Positions 45,261 through 57,669 of a stretch of 64,000 nt of DNA are shown piece after piece (within the stretch, counting starts at the first letter, position 1; each line of letters starts with the position of its first letter). Origin of the DNA: Neoceratodus forsteri (lineage: Eukaryota; Chordata; Ceratodontiformes; Ceratodontidae); assembly GCA_016271365.2 (NCBI GenBank), contig CM028130.1:473279501-473343500 (forward strand), given 5' to 3'. Both the position numbers and the translations under genes were made by a program. The notes beneath the pieces were generated by a model. The model had not been told where the DNA came from. It ran no database searches and saw only the letters and a program-made list of their open reading frames with translations.

Positions 45261-45562
45261 AGATTTCTAAGGAGCCTACTAGGCAACCCATACTATACTG
45301 TACTACCTAACTACATCTATATAGTGTAACTACTAAATCTGTCTAAGACAGCATACGATCTATATAACAGTAACAATAATAATAATAATAATGATACTAA
45401 CAAGAGCCTTTTCTAAAGTGCCAGAATCACCAGGAAAAAGAAAGGGAGAATCAATTCCCACCAGGATTTAAATATGTATGCCTGTGTTTGGGACTAAAAA
45501 ACAAAAAGACTCAGGTAGGAATGCAGACGCTGTGGTTCTGGAAGGGGAGGCAGGGAGGGAGA

Positions 45563-45665
45563 GTTATGAATATAAAAGAATACATGGGAAGAAACAAGAT
45601 TACTAAGGTGAGCAATTTCTTTCTTCTAACCCCGTGTATTCTTCTATATTCCTAACTCTCTGCAG
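45563..45665. repeat. ICR of DIRS D
   Basis: The first half is the reverse complement of the left end (GAATACATGGGAAGAAACAA, then GATTACTAAGGTGAG). The second half (CTTCTAACCCCGTGTATTC onward) should match the unseen right end and so predicts its sequence. Confidence 0.82.
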
Positions 45666-46740
45666 ACTTCAAAGCAGTATCTTTGGAGGTGGGCAGAGAA
45701 CCTATTTAGGAAAGAGGTTCTGCGGGACTGCTGTGCCAAACCTGGCATCACTTCTGGACTGTATATCCAAACTGTAGTGTTTAACAAAAGTGTGTACTGT
45801 TCTCCAAGTAGCTGCTTACAGATCTCCACCAAGGGAATATCCCTTGAGGCTACTATAGAAGCAGCTTTGCCTCAAGTTGAATGGGCCCTCAGGCCTGCTG
45901 GGGCCTGTTTTCCAACTTTTGAATAGCAAAACTGAATACATTGGACTATCCAGCAAGATATAGATCTCTTGGAAGCTGGGGTACCTTTCCCCACATCCCC
46001 ATGAGTGAGAAAAAGCTGTTGCTTATCACCTCTATGATCCCTGGTGTGGGTCACATAGTAACTTAATGCCCTTTTTACACCCAGACTATGGAGTCTGCAC
46101 TCACCGAAGTTGGCATGTTCAGTAAAGGAGACTGGCAGTGTTATGGATTGATTTAAGTGGAATCAGAAACCACCATAGGAAGAAATCTCCTGTTAGTTCG
46201 AAGTACTACTTTATCATTGTGAAAAGTAAGGTAATCTTTCACCACACATACCGCCTGTAGTTTACTTATCCTCCTGGCAGAAGTGATAGCAACCAGAAAC
46301 ACAGTTTTCCATGTGACATACTGAAGATGAGCCAAAGACATGGGCTCAAAAGGAGGTTTCATGAGCTGAGCAATGCAGATGTTCAGGTCCCACACCGGGA
46401 CTGGTTCCTTAATAAAAGGGTGCATATGGCACAAACCTTTGAAGAACTTTTTGAAAATGGGATAAGCTGCTATGGAAATATTTTTCCCAGCAGAAATGTA
46501 AGCTGGAATTGATGCTAGATGAACTTTTAGGGATGTGTATTTTAATCCTTGAGAATGCGAGTACTGTATGTGAGGTATTCCAGTAACACTGGGATTTCTG
46601 CCAGGGAAGGAGAAATCTCCTTGGCATCACACCAAATAGAGAAACTTTTCCATTTTGCAGAACAGGTTTTCTTAGAGGAATGCTTTCTGTATCCTTTCAG
46701 GATATCCAGGACAGCTTGAGAGAGATTTAGATTTGAATAT
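45644..46740 (-). pseudogene. DIRS tyrosine recombinase (D)
   Basis: Central part at 46,153-46,434 with LQYVTWKTVFLVAITSARRI. The following part, in another frame at 45,872-46,054, has SISCWIVQCIQFCYSKVGKQ then GLRAHST, where the frame stops just before the HxxR arginine. A C-terminal fragment at 45,644-45,832 holds out-of-frame tail sequence. Its stop overlaps the ICR. Not functional as read. Confidence 0.77.
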
Positions 46741-46749
46741 TCTAAGTCC

Positions 46750-48660
46750 TCAAGAACTAAGCCTTGAGTCTGAGAGACTGGAGGTTTGGGTATAAGATTT
46801 CCCTTGGTGACAGGTCAACAGATTGTGCCTCCTGGGGAGATGTATCAGTTTGGACACCGACATGGACAGCAGTAAGGGTACCATGGCTGTCTGGCCCAGT
46901 CTGGTGTTATTAGGATCATAGATGCAGGTTGTGACCTGAGCTAGATCAGGACTCTGAAGATGAGAGGAAAAGGATGGAAGGCATACAGGCATCTTCCTGA
47001 CCAGTCTAGAGCCAGAGCATAAAGTGAAATTGTGCCCTTGGCTGGTGGTCTGCAACAGAATAGGGACAGTAGGTGGTTCTCTTGGGAGGCAAAGAGATCC
47101 ACTTCTGGAGTGCCCCACCTTCTAAACACTGGGTACAGTACCTGTCTATTGATAGACCATTCATGATGTGCCTGGTTGATTCTGCTTATAGCATATGCCA
47201 GGGTACTGTCTTTGCCTGGTACATGAATGGCCTGCAGGGAGGCCTTTAGTGAGTAGGCCAAGTCCCATATTTTCATGGCCTCTGTGCACAGAGGATCTGA
47301 CTTTGTTTCCCCTTGCTTGTTTATGTGGTACATTGTGGTGGTGTTGTCTGTTCTGACTTTCACCACTTTGCCCTGTACCAAATAGGAGAAAGCTTTTAAA
47401 GCCAGAAATACTGCTTGGAGCTCCAACAAGTTTATGTGGAGGAGTGACTCTGCACCTGACCAGGTGCCATGGGTAGTGTGCTCTCCCAAATGAACACTCC
47501 ATCCTAACAGACAGGTGTTTGTTGTAAGGATAACTGATGGTTTTTCCCTCTGAAAGGGAACCCCTTCTCTTAGATTGTGTACTTCCTTCCACCATGATAG
47601 AGACTGAAGTACAGTTTTTGTTACTGGAATTGGTTTTGACATTTTGTGTTTTCTTTGGCACCAGTGTGCTCTGAGATGGAACTGAATGTCCCTCATTTGG
47701 TATGTTGCTCCCAAGACAACTCCTATAGCTGCAGCCATATGTCCCAGGATTTGCGAGTATTGCCTTGCTGGACATGGCTTGCTCAACATGAATGGGGTAA
47801 TCAGTTGCAGGATGTTTTGGACCCTGTCCTTGGGAAGAAAAGCTCTTCCTTGCAAAGTGTCCAGTTCTGCTCTAATGAAGTGCAGAACCTGTACTGGATT
47901 GAGAATGGATTTTTCCTGATTTATCAGGAACTCCAAAGACTATAACAGATTTTGTATTGTTACCAGGTGATCCTTCAATCGTTGTGATGACTTTCCCATG
48001 ACTAGCCAGTCATAGAGGTAAGGAAAAACTGAGATTCCCAGTCTTTTTAGATATGCCACTACCACTGCCAGACATTTTGTGAACACCCTGGGCGCTGAGG
48101 TGAGTCCGAAGGGAAGGGCTGAAAATTGGTAGTGACCTGAAGGAAGTCTGATCCTGAGGTACTTCCTGTGTGACTCTCTTATTGGGATGTGGAAATAGGC
48201 ATCCTTCAGATCCAGAGATGCCAGCCAATCTCCTTTTTGAATGACTGGCAAGATCAGGGACAAGGTGACCATTTTGAACCTTGGCCTTACTAGATGCTTG
48301 TTTAGAATTCTGAGATCTAGAATAGGCTGCCACACCCCAATTTTTCTTTTTGGTGAAGAAATACCGAGAGTAAAAACCTCTTCCTCTCTGAGGCCTTGGT
48401 ACAGGCTCTACTGCTTTTATGTGGAGCAAGATTTGAACCTCTTTTTCCAAGAGTTTTCTTTCTTGAAGGGAAGTTGGTTTGAACAACTTTGATTTCAGAG
48501 GAGGAAGAGAATTGAAACTCACGGACAAACCCTGACTCACTAATTCCAGAACCCACTTGTCTGTGGTGACGGCCTGCCAGCCCTGGAAAAAGTAAATCAG
48601 TCTGCCCACTACTGGTTCTAGGGAGGCGGCCTTGACAGCAGAGTCAGGGATTTCGTTTTG
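46750..48660 (-). pseudogene. DIRS reverse transcriptase-RNase H (D)
   Basis: Palm at 47,940-48,335: LNKHLVRPRFKMVTLSLILP, GDWLASLDLKDAYFHIPIRE and LTSAPRVFTKCLAVVVAYLK. The catalytic box (48,006-48,020) reads YLYDW, so the first aspartate of YLDDW is Tyr and RT would be inactive. RNase H at 46,941-47,936 has SVILTTNTCLLGWSVHLGEH (DAS changed to NTC), LLHINLLELQA and VKVRTDNTTTMYHINKQGET. A stop near 47,937 separates the two. Confidence 0.82.
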
Positions 48661-49244
48661 GTTGTGACTGAACCTGGGTAGAATGGGAGCCTCTTCTGGA
48701 GCCCCTTCTACCTCTTGCCCTATAGTACCCAGCCTGCTGTGGGTAAGGCTGCAGCTGTGGGACAGCCTGTGCCTGATAGAAAGACCTACCATAGGGTGTT
48801 CTTCCTCTGCCTCCCCTCCCATAAAACCTATATGAAGGAGAAGGCCTTTCCTTGGAGGAGTTACTTTTGTAGGTGGCCTTGTACTCGTCCACCTTTTTCA
48901 TATAATCTTTAGTATGTTTACCAAAGAGAGAGTGATCATCCACAGTAAAATCCATGTCCTTAGCCTGGGTATCCTGTGTCAGATTAGCAGCCCTCAGCCA
49001 TGCCAACCTTCTCAGGGATACAGTCAGAGCCATCAACCTAGCAGCATTGTCATTGGCATATGCTGCCATTTGGAACTGGTACTTAGATGTTTCCAGTCCA
49101 ACTCTTGCTGTTTCTACTAGGTCTTCAGAGAGAGCGGAGGGAGCCTTCTCTGACATTGCCAGTACTAACTGTCACAGTGTTTTTTGGTACTGTGCAGCAT
49201 AGGCCTTGTAATTAGCCTGTTTTATAGTCAGGGAGGTGGCTAAG
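48644..49244 (-). pseudogene. DIRS gag C-terminal part (D)
   Basis: Encodes SEDLVETARVGLETSKYQFQ, LRRLAWLRAANLTQDTQAKD and the polar tail SYRFYGRGGRGRTPYGRSFY. The preceding residues (matching QANYMAYTARYQ of A1) run up to the left end of DIRS C at 49,244, where a stop also occurs. The upstream gag sequence continues at 63,792. Confidence 0.8.
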
Positions 49245-49440
49245 AAAAAAATTACTCACCATAGTAATCTTGTTTCTTCTAAGGGAATCTTACTGTAGTC
49301 TGACTTATACAGTATGGTCTCATCATAGGACTGCCCCAGAGCCAAAATGGTTAATAGAACCTATGCAAATGATGCAATGTTAGGCTCGAGCTTGGTTTTC
49401 AAATCACTGTCCCTGGTAAACAACTCTAAACCATCAGATT
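49245..49440. repeat. Left ITR of DIRS C
   Basis: Begins AAAAAAATTACTCACCATAG. It includes the octamer ATGCAAAT (49,363-49,370) and CTCGAGCTTGG, and is inverted at 63,600-63,791. Confidence 0.87.
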
Positions 49441-49685
49441 CTTACAAAGCATGCATTAAGCAGTTTCCAACGAATATAACAATAATAACAACCCTCCCTA
49501 ATAAACACTAAAGTATCAATAAGGAATTCTCACTTTCTTTGAAAAACTTCCAAAGTGGTATCACTAAAACTTAAGTCACAAATGCCCAAAAACAAGAACA
49601 TTATATATCCCCAGGTTCTCAACATCTCTATCACGGCTGTAGTGCAGTGACCATAGGTTTCTAGTAGTGGAGGAAGGGAGGGAGC

Positions 49686-49787
49686 TCAGAATACAGTAAC
49701 ATTCCCTTAGAAGAAACAAGATTACTATGGTGAGTAATTTTTTCTTCAAACCCCAGGAAATCTTACTGTATTCTGACTTATGCAGAT
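49686..49787. repeat. ICR of DIRS C
   Basis: TCAGAATACAGTAACATTCC onward complements the outer left end. CTTCAAACCCCAGGAAATC onward complements the outer right end. The CATAG variant of the C left end (rather than CTTAG) is mirrored here. Confidence 0.87.
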
Positions 49788-49821
49788 TACCAAGTAGTGC
49801 CTTTGGAGGTGCGTCTATAAC

Positions 49822-51353
49822 CTATTTAGGAGGGAAACAGGCTCTGCATGACTGCTGTGCCAAACCTGGCATCCCCTCTGGCCTGAACATCCAAACAAAA
49901 ATGTTTGGTGAATGTGTGGACTGTTTTCCAAGTGGCAGCTTTACAAATGTCCACTGGGGGATATCTCTAGAAGCTGCTAGAGAAGCTGCAATATCCCTGG
50001 TTGAATGGGCCCTGTGGCCTGCAGGTAACTGCTTGCCCACATTGCTATAGCAAAACTGAACACAGGCTACAATCCATCGTGCAAGGGATCATTTTGTGGC
50101 AGGTTTTTCTTTACCCACCTCTCCATAAGTGAGGAAAAACTGCATTTGATCCTGTCTGTGACCTCTAGATAGTAGCTGATTGCCCTTTTCACATCTAGGC
50201 TGTGCAGCCTACGCTCACCTGAGGTGGAATGGTCTGTGAAGAAGACTGGCAAAGTAATAGACTGGTTGAGATGGAACTCTGATACCACCTTGGGCAAAGA
50301 TTTCCTGTTAGTTCTCAGAACTATTTTGCAGTTTTGGAGATCCCATCTCCGCAAGGACATGGACAGGATGGAGGTGGTCCAGAGGAGGGTAATTAAAATG
50401 GTGCAGGGTCTGCATCAGAAACCATATGAAGAAAGACTGAGAGCTTAATATGTATACCCTTGATGAAAGGGGGGAGGGGAGGACATGATAGAAACTTTCA
50501 AGTACCTCAAGAGAATCAACAAAGTCCAGGAGGGTAGCAACTGTCAGAAAAAGTGATGTGCAAGAACAAAGGGGCACAATTCAAAGATAGGGGGGGACGG
50601 CTCAGGGGCAATGTGAGGAAATATTTTTTTCACGGAGACAGTGATGGAAGCATGGAACCGCCTTCCTGGGGAGGTTGTGGGGTATAAAACAGTGGGGGAA
50701 TTCAAGCATGCATAGAACAGACATAAGGCAATTATAGTGCTGGGTAGGAGGAAGTAGGCTGTTGGTTAACCAGAATCTGCAGCTTATCCAATAGGTGGGG
50801 AAATGGGCAGACTGGGTGGGCCAAGTGGTCCTTATCTGTCGTCAAAGTATATGTTTCTATGTCTCTATGCACAGCAATGTAACCAGGCTCTGTGGACAGT
50901 GCCTGGAGCTCACTGATACTTCTAGCAGAGATAATGGCTACCAGGAATACTGTTTTCCAAGTCACATATTTGAGATCTACAGAAGACATAGGCTCAAAAG
51001 GGGGCTGCATAAGCTGGGCAATACAAATGATCAGATCCCACATGGGAGTAGGCTCCCTGTGTGGTGGGTGCAAATGCCAGTAATCCCTTAAAAAACTTCT
51101 AGAATACTAGCTTTGAAGCCAAAGAAGATGCCTTACCTGCTGATAAGTAAGCAGAAACAGCTGCCAGATGCCCTCTCAAAGTGGAAATACTTAAACCTGT
51201 GGAATGCAAATGGGCCATATAGTCCAGAACTATAGAGAGACTGGCTTGGGCATGGTCTATGTCCCTGCCCTGACACCAAATTGAAAATCTCTTCCATTTA
51301 GAAGTGTAGGTTTTCTTGGTAGAAGGCTTCCTGGAGACTCTCAGTATATCCAT
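49822..51353 (-). pseudogene. DIRS tyrosine recombinase split by CR1 (C)
   Basis: The N-terminal part at 51,099-51,353 (MDILRVSRKPSTKKTYTSKW) and 50,732-51,073 (LKYVTWKTVFLVAIISARSI) runs into CR1 copy g. It resumes at 50,067-50,330 (KIVLRTNRKSLPKVVSEFHL), and then HRAHSTRDIAASLAASRDIP with HxxR lies at 49,822-50,040. A shift follows HxxR, so the tyrosine motif is out of frame. The coding order is intact once CR1 is removed, but other breaks remain. Confidence 0.82.
50331..50869 (+). mobile_element. CR1 LINE 3' fragment (copy g) in DIRS C
   Basis: Short 5'-truncated CR1 on the plus strand. It starts at FWRPHLRKDMDRMEVVQRR, passes VQGLHQKPYEERLRA, and ends in the ATGTTTCTATGTCTCTATG tail. It interrupts the recombinase frame between two adjacent conserved segments. 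Confidence 0.85.
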
Positions 51354-51385
51354 GACTCCTTCTGAGAGATGCAGATCTGCATACT

Positions 51386-52228
51386 CTACTGTAAGTCCTC
51401 AAAAGCCATGCATTGAGTCTGAGGGGTTGTAGATTGGGATACATGATACTGCCCTGTGAGGATGACAGCTGGTTGTACCTCCTGGGAAGACTGATTGTCT
51501 TGGCTACTGACAATGATAGGATCATGGAGTACCAAGGCTGTCTGGCCCAGTTTGGAGCAATAAGTATCATTGAAGCTGGTTGAACCCTGAGTTTGTTCAA
51601 CACTTTCAGTAACAGAGGAAAGGGAGGAAAAGCAAGCAGGAACCTCCCTGTCTAGTTCAGCAGAAATGCATCCAGAGGGACTGTGCCCTTGGTGGGAGGC
51701 TTGCAGCAATATTGTGGGAGCTGGTAGTTGTCTGGGGCTGTGAACAGATCCACGTCTGGGGTGCCCTATTTCCTGAAAATGGTCTCCAAGACCTGTTTGT
51801 TCAGTGACTACTCGTGGTGGTTCTGATTATTCTGCTGAGGGCATCTGCCAAGACATTGTCCTTTCCTGGAAAGTGGATAGCTGAGAGGGAAACTTTCAGG
51901 GAGTATGCAAAGGCCCAAATTCTCATTGCCTCTGTGCAAAGAGGAGTTGACCTTGTGCCCCCTTGTTTGTTTATGTAGTACATGGTGGTTGTGTTGTCTG
52001 TTCTGATCTGAACCATCTGTCCTCTTATCTGATTGACAAATGACCGAAGAGCCAGAAGAGCCAGAAGAACTGCTCTGAGTTCTAATATGCAGGAGATATT
52101 CCTGCTTTCCCCATGTGCCAAGTACAGTGTGATTCCCCTAAATGTGCTCCCCACCCTAGGAGGGATGCATCTGTCGTGAGTACCAGACAGGGTACCTGCT
52201 GCAGGAAAGGCACTCCTTGCCTGAGATT
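51386..52228 (-). pseudogene. DIRS RNase H (C)
   Basis: CLVLTTDASLLGWGAHLGES, then NISCILELRAVLLALLALRS, VQIRTDNTTTMYYINKQGGT and PGKDNVLADALSRI lie over 51,801-52,300. The YR-proximal linker (51,298-51,709) overlaps the YR frame. The upstream part of RT-RH is found beyond the CR1/A3 insertion, from 59,079. Confidence 0.8.
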
Positions 52229-52523
52229 ACATAGAATTTGACATAGAAACATAGAATTTGATGGCAGATAAGGACCGCTTGGCCCACCCAGTCTGCCCAT
52301 TTCCCTACCTACTGGATAAGCTGCAGATCCTAGTTAACCAGCAGCCTACTTCTTCCTACCCCCACCCCCTAGAATTGCCTTATGACTGTCCCATGCATGC
52401 TTGAATTCCACCACTGATTTTGACTCCACAACCTCCTCCGGAAGGCCGTTCCATGCATCCACAACCCTCTCTGTGCAAAAATATTTCCTTAAATTACCTC
52501 TGAGCCGCCCCCCCATCTTCAAA

Positions 52524-52720
52524 GAAAAAATTACTCACCTTAGTAATTGCTTTTCTTCTCATGGAGTCTTGCTATGTTATGACTATATGCAGTCAGCCAC
52601 TGCAGCTGAACTGCCCCGGAGAGGAAAGAGTTAACTCCAGACAGTCTGGAGTTCCACAGCTCGAGGGCGCTATACCAAAGCTCTATCTGGCCAGTTTCAA
52701 ATGAAACTGTCAGATCTTTA
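52524..52720. repeat. Left ITR of DIRS A3
   Basis: Starts GAAAAAATTACTCACC. It has a perfect palindrome with arms AACTCCAGAC and GTCTGGAGTT around one base (52,632-52,652) beside GAGTTAACTCC. It is inverted at 58,070-58,231. Confidence 0.87.
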
Positions 52721-53045
52721 CGAAGCTAACACTAAGCAACAGGTCTGTGTGGAAAGCTCTACACTAGCCAAGTGGCTACCTACTAGTAGGAATAACAACA
52801 ATATAAACAGCAATAATAATAATAACAATGAATAACAGTATTATTAGTTTCTCCCTAACAAGCACTATTAGACCCCCTTCCCCAAGACTCAAGTCCAGGA
52901 AGGGGCCAACATATTACAAAACAGAAATACCTAATTCCTAACCTAAATAAAGGGGTGAAGGAAGAACTAAAATGGCATGACACAGTGCTTGCACTAATTT
53001 GCCACCCTACCCAAGTAGAAGTTCTGAGAGGGGCAGGAGGAGGGT

Positions 53046-53148
53046 GGTCATAATATAGCAAGACTCCATGAGAAGAAAAGCAATTACTAAGGTGAGTAAT
53101 TTTTTCTTCAAACACCATGAAGTCTTGCTATATTATGACTATATGCAG
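53046..53148. repeat. ICR of DIRS A3
   Basis: TCATAATATAGCAAGACTCC onward complements the outer left end, and CTTCAAACACCATGAAGTC onward complements the outer right end. The A3-specific terminal sequence is copied here, showing that the ICR and ITRs change together. Confidence 0.88.
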
Positions 53149-53178
53149 ATTACACAGCAGTACCTCCATGGAGGAGGG

Positions 53179-54474
53179 TCAGAACCTACTTAGAAATAGG
53201 GCTCTGAAGCACAGCTGTGCCAAACGAGCATCTCTCCTGGACTGAATATCCAGGGAATAATGCTTGGTAAAAGTGTGAACTGTTTTCCAAGTAGCAGCTT
53301 GACAGATTTCCAGAATGGGAATATCTCTAGCAGTCGCTAGAAATGCAGCTGTACCCCTGGTGGAGTGAGTCCTCAGTCCTGAGGGGGGTTCTCTACCTAG
53401 TTTTTGATAACAAAATTGGATACAAGAGACAATCCACCTTGCAATTGTCCTCTTAGTGGCAGGTTTCCCTTTGCCAACCTCGCCATAGGTAAGGAAGAGT
53501 TGGAGGGATTCGAACCTGTGACCCTTGGTGTGTTCCAAATAGTAGCTTAAGGCTCTTTGACGTCCAAGCTGTGCAGACTCCTCTCACCTGAGGAAGAATG
53601 CTCAGTGAAAATACTGAAGAGAGATGGATTGGTTCAGGTGGAAATCTGAAACCACTTTAGGAAAAACTTCTCTGTTAGTCCTGAGGACTACCTTATCTCT
53701 GTGGAAAGAGATAAAATCTTCTTCCACTGACAGGGCCTGTAGTACACTTATGCGTCTGGCAGAAGTGATAGCCACTAGGAAAACAGTTTTCCAAGTCAGA
53801 AACTTGAGCTCTGCTGAGGACAGAGGCTCAAGGGGGTTGCATTAACTGAGCAATGCAAACATTCAGGTCCCAAGCGGGAGCTGGTTCTCGAAAAGGAGGC
53901 TGGTGTGAAGTAACCTTTAAAAACTTGGAAAGCACAGGGTGAGAAGAAAGGAAGCAGGCTTCCTGCTGACAGAAAAGCAGAGACAGCTGCCAGATGAACC
54001 TTTAAGGTAGCTGGCCCAAGGCCTAAGGAATTTAAATGGACCAAATAGTCCAGTAATGGGCAGATCAGCAGATTCTGGGATAATCTGCTTCTCAGAGCAC
54101 CAGATGGAAAACCTTTTCCACTTAGAATTGTAAGTGTCCCTAGTGGAAGGCTTCCTTGAAGCCTTTAAAATATCCAAAACACCTTGAGAAAGGTGTAAGT
54201 CAGCAAATTCTAAAACCTCAAGAGCCATGCCTTGAGATGGAGGGATTTGAGGTCCAGATACCACACTCTCACCTGTGCACAGGCCAGTAAGTCGTGGACT
54301 CTGGGAAAGCTCAGGGCAGGGTGGACTGTCAAGGACAGAAGCAGTGGGTACCAGGGCTGTCTGGCCCAATCTGGAGCAATCAGAATCACCTTGCAGGGCT
54401 GAGATCTGATTTTTACTAGTACCCTGAAAAGAAGGGGAAAGGGGGGAAAGGCATACAGGAACTTCCCTTTCCAA
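53179..54474 (-). pseudogene. DIRS tyrosine recombinase (A3)
   Basis: The N-terminal part (53,917-54,474) includes LEFADLHLSQGVLDILKASR. The C-terminal part (53,179-53,538) has SGLRTHSTRGTAAFLATARD with HxxR and TWKTVHTFTKHYSLDIQ with the catalytic tyrosine. It runs on ~25 residues beyond it, giving the native C-terminus that A1 lacks. Frameshifts near 53,600-53,950 split the middle. Confidence 0.82.
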
Positions 54475-56114
54475 TCCAACTGAAAGGTGTCCAGGGGACT
54501 GATCCCAGCACTGGAGGCCTGCAACAAAACAGAGGAAGTTGGTGGTTGTCTGGGGCTGCGAAAAGATCTATCTGAGGGGTGCCCCATCTGGCAAAGACTG
54601 ACCCCAGCACCTGAGGATTCAGAGCCCATTCGTGATGGCCCTGAGAATCCTGCTGAGGGCATCCGCCAGGACATTGTCCTTCCCTGGAAGGTGAACTGCT
54701 ATCAGGGAGGTGTTCAGGGAGTAAGCCAGAGACCACAACTTCATTGCTTCGGTGCACAAGGCTGATGACCGAGTGCCCCCTTGCTTGTTGTTGTACTACA
54801 TTGTTGTGGTGTTGTCTGTCCTGACTTGAACTACTTTGTTCTGGACAGAAGCTGAAAACGCCTGAAGAGCTAAAAGGACAGCTCTGAGTTCCAAAAGATT
54901 GATGTGGAGCAGAGATTCCTGGGAGACTCACTCCCTGGGTGGACAGGTCGCCTATGTGACTCCCCCACCCTAACAGGGAAGCATCCGTGGTGAGGGTGAG
55001 GGTGGGAAACGGAATGAAAGGAACCCCTTGTTTTAGATTGCTTTGATCCTGCCACCAGTGTAAGGCCAGGATCAGGGTTTGGGTCACTGGAACCAATTTG
55101 GAAAGGGGGTCCCTCCTTTGAGACCAATAGGCCCTCAAATGGAACTGAATGTCCCTCATCTGGAATCTTGCTCCTTGCACTACAGCTGTGGAAGCAGCCA
55201 TGTGCCCTAGGAGCTGCAGAAAATGCCTTGCTGGTTGAGAGACCCACAGGGTAAAGGAGGATGCCAGGGCAATGAGTCTGTCTACCCTTTCCGAGGGGAG
55301 AAATGCCCTGGCTAACTTTGTGTTCAATTCTGCATCTATGAAAGTTAGTACCTGAACTGGTTCGAGAACTGACTTCGGTAAATTCAGCAGGAATCCCAGG
55401 GAAGTGAGAAGCTGCTGGGTGACTTGCAAGTGGGATTTTACCTGATCTGGGGACTGACCCACTATGAGCCAGTCGTCCAGGTAGGGAAACACAGCAATCC
55501 TTGCCTTCTTAAATGAGCCACTACCACAGCTAGACATTTCGTGAATACCCTTGGTGCAGAGGTAAGGCGAAGGGCATTGCCCTGAACTGGTAGTGGCCTG
55601 AGGGTAGTCTCGAACCTGAGGTACTTTCGTGAGAAGGCCTGATCAGAACATGAAAATAGGCATCCTTGAGGTCCAGGAAGCTAACCAGTCCCCTGGCCTC
55701 AGGGAGGGCAAAATCATTGTCAGAGTTAACATTTTGAACTTTGGTTTCAAAAGATGCTAGTTCAGGTACCTTAAATCTAAAATGGGCCGCCATTCTCCTG
55801 TCTTTTTTGGGGTAAGAAAGTATCTTGAGTACAGCCCTTGCCCTGACAGGGAGAGGACCCTTTCTACTGCTTTGCAGTCAAAAGAGAAGAAACCTCTGCT
55901 TCCAAAGCAAGGGCTTCTGGAAGGATTTGCAGGTGGAAAATGTCTGGCTCTCATCTTCGAACTGTTTGAAGCTGAGAACCAGACCCTGGCCTATTACCTC
56001 CAGAACCCACCTGTCCGAGGTTAGGACACCCAGTTCTGGCTGAAATAAACCAACCTGCCCCCACTGGTACAGGAGAATGGCCCTGGGCACCCCATCAGGG
56101 TGCCTGCTTGGCAA
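54416..56114 (-). pseudogene. DIRS reverse transcriptase-RNase H (A3)
   Basis: A 373-codon frame (54,416-55,537) runs from the catalytic FPYLDDWLIVG (55,469-55,483) through connection sequence (HMAASTAVVQGARFQMRDIQ) into RNase H (LTLTTDASLLGWGSHIGD). There frame changes begin. The upstream palm and N-terminal segments at 55,530-56,114 (FLDLKDAYFHVLIRPS, YSRYFLTPKKTGEWRPILDL) lie in other frames. The catalytic aspartates are intact. Confidence 0.83.
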
Positions 56115-56439
56115 TAGCCTTAGGCTGAGGGAGGGGACATTTACTTGTGCCCTGCCTACCTCTGCCTCTAAAAAACCCTCTGTGCAAATGCAGAGGAGGC
56201 CTGAAATTGGTAAAAGGCTCTATGGAAAGGCCTGCCCCTACCTCTGGGAGCGTGGCTCTGTGGAGTGGCATGCCTCTCTTAGCCTGGGCACTTTTGTAGG
56301 TAGTTCTGTATTCATCCATCTTTTCATATAGTTTTCTGTTTGTCCCCAAACAGATAATTACCCACAACAGGAAAATCCATAGCCTTGACTGAGTATCTTG
56401 GGACAGATTAGTCATCTGAGCCATGCCAACCTCGGAAAG

Positions 56440-57669
56440 CTACAGAAGTGGCCATGACCCTAGAGGAAACATCATTAACATCAACAGTATGAAATTGAAC
56501 TTAGAGGCTTCAATGCCATCAGCAGCCACCTGTTCCAACTCACTAGCCAGCTGGCCATGGGCCTGCTTGGCTAACTGCAATACTGTGTCCCACCTAGATT
56601 TCTGATATCTAGCCACATAAGCCATAAAATTTGCCTGCCTGAGTCCCAAAGAAGCTGCCATATACTGTTTTTTCACCATGGCATCAATCTTCCTGGAATC
56701 CTTATCAGGAGGATGTGAGGCCAGAGGAATATTAGCCTTGTCACAGGCTGCAGCTTGTACACCTACATGACTACACTGCTCAGTGAGGAAGTCTGTATCA
56801 GAGCCGACAAGGTATATCTTCTGTCCATTTTTTATCTACAGGAGGGACAGAATGAGGATTTTTAAAATCTTTGTTGTTTGCTTCCTAAATGACTTATGCA
56901 AAGGAATAGACAACCTCCTAGACTCTAGTATATCCATCATTTCTACATAATCAGGCTCCTCTTGCTCATCCACAGCTTCCTCTAAAGGAAGCTGGAGGGT
57001 TGCAACCTTTTGTAAAACATAAAATGAGAAGGGACTCAGACAGAATAGGAGGAGATCTAAAGGTCTGTCTGGAGAAATGTCCGTTCAATGCGCACTCCAG
57101 ACCCCTCCCAGCCACACATGTAATGATCAAATCTGTCCTCCCTCTCTGTGGTTCATAAAATTCCTCAACATCATACTCCTGAACCACTGGCACTGAACGA
57201 ACCAACCTTTTACCAACTGTAGGTGGTTCGGCAGGACCCTGAGACAGTGACTGGACAATCTGTATGGCTTTAGCTATTTCTGCAGCAGTTGGAGAGACAA
57301 TTTTGGACTCCAAACCTACTGATTTCTTTGTCTTTTTCACTGAGACTGGTTCCCCTGAACCAGCCTTCCTTTTGCCCGAGGAAGTCTCGCCCTGGTCAGA
57401 GGGCACTCCCTCTGGTCCAGTGGGTACTGGACCGGCTGGCCATCCGGGTCAGCGGACTTTTTGGCCTCTCGTTCCCTGAGCCGGCCCAATCTCTTTTCCA
57501 GGGTGGCTGCAGGGAAATTTTTACACACCTGGCAGTCTGACAGGAGGTGATCAGCCCCCAGACAATAAACACAAGTGGTGTGTGGGTCAGCCTTGGCAAA
57601 GGCTTCCCCACAGACATCACAGTGTTGAAACCCAGTGGGCCTGGTTTTTCTTTTGGGTTTCTCAGACAT
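56440..57669 (-). pseudogene. DIRS gag (A3)
   Basis: Starts MSEKPKRKTRPTGFQHCDVC at 57,669 with the complete Cys/His motif (GEAFAKADPHTTCVYCLGAD, then LLSDCQVCKNF). The frame shifts near 57,340 into a segment with DQGETSSGKRKAGSGEP. The acidic region near 57,130 is damaged. The C-terminal part at 56,440-56,679 has YMAASLGLRQANFMAYVARY then a LASELEQVAADG stretch. Several frame breaks. Confidence 0.8.
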
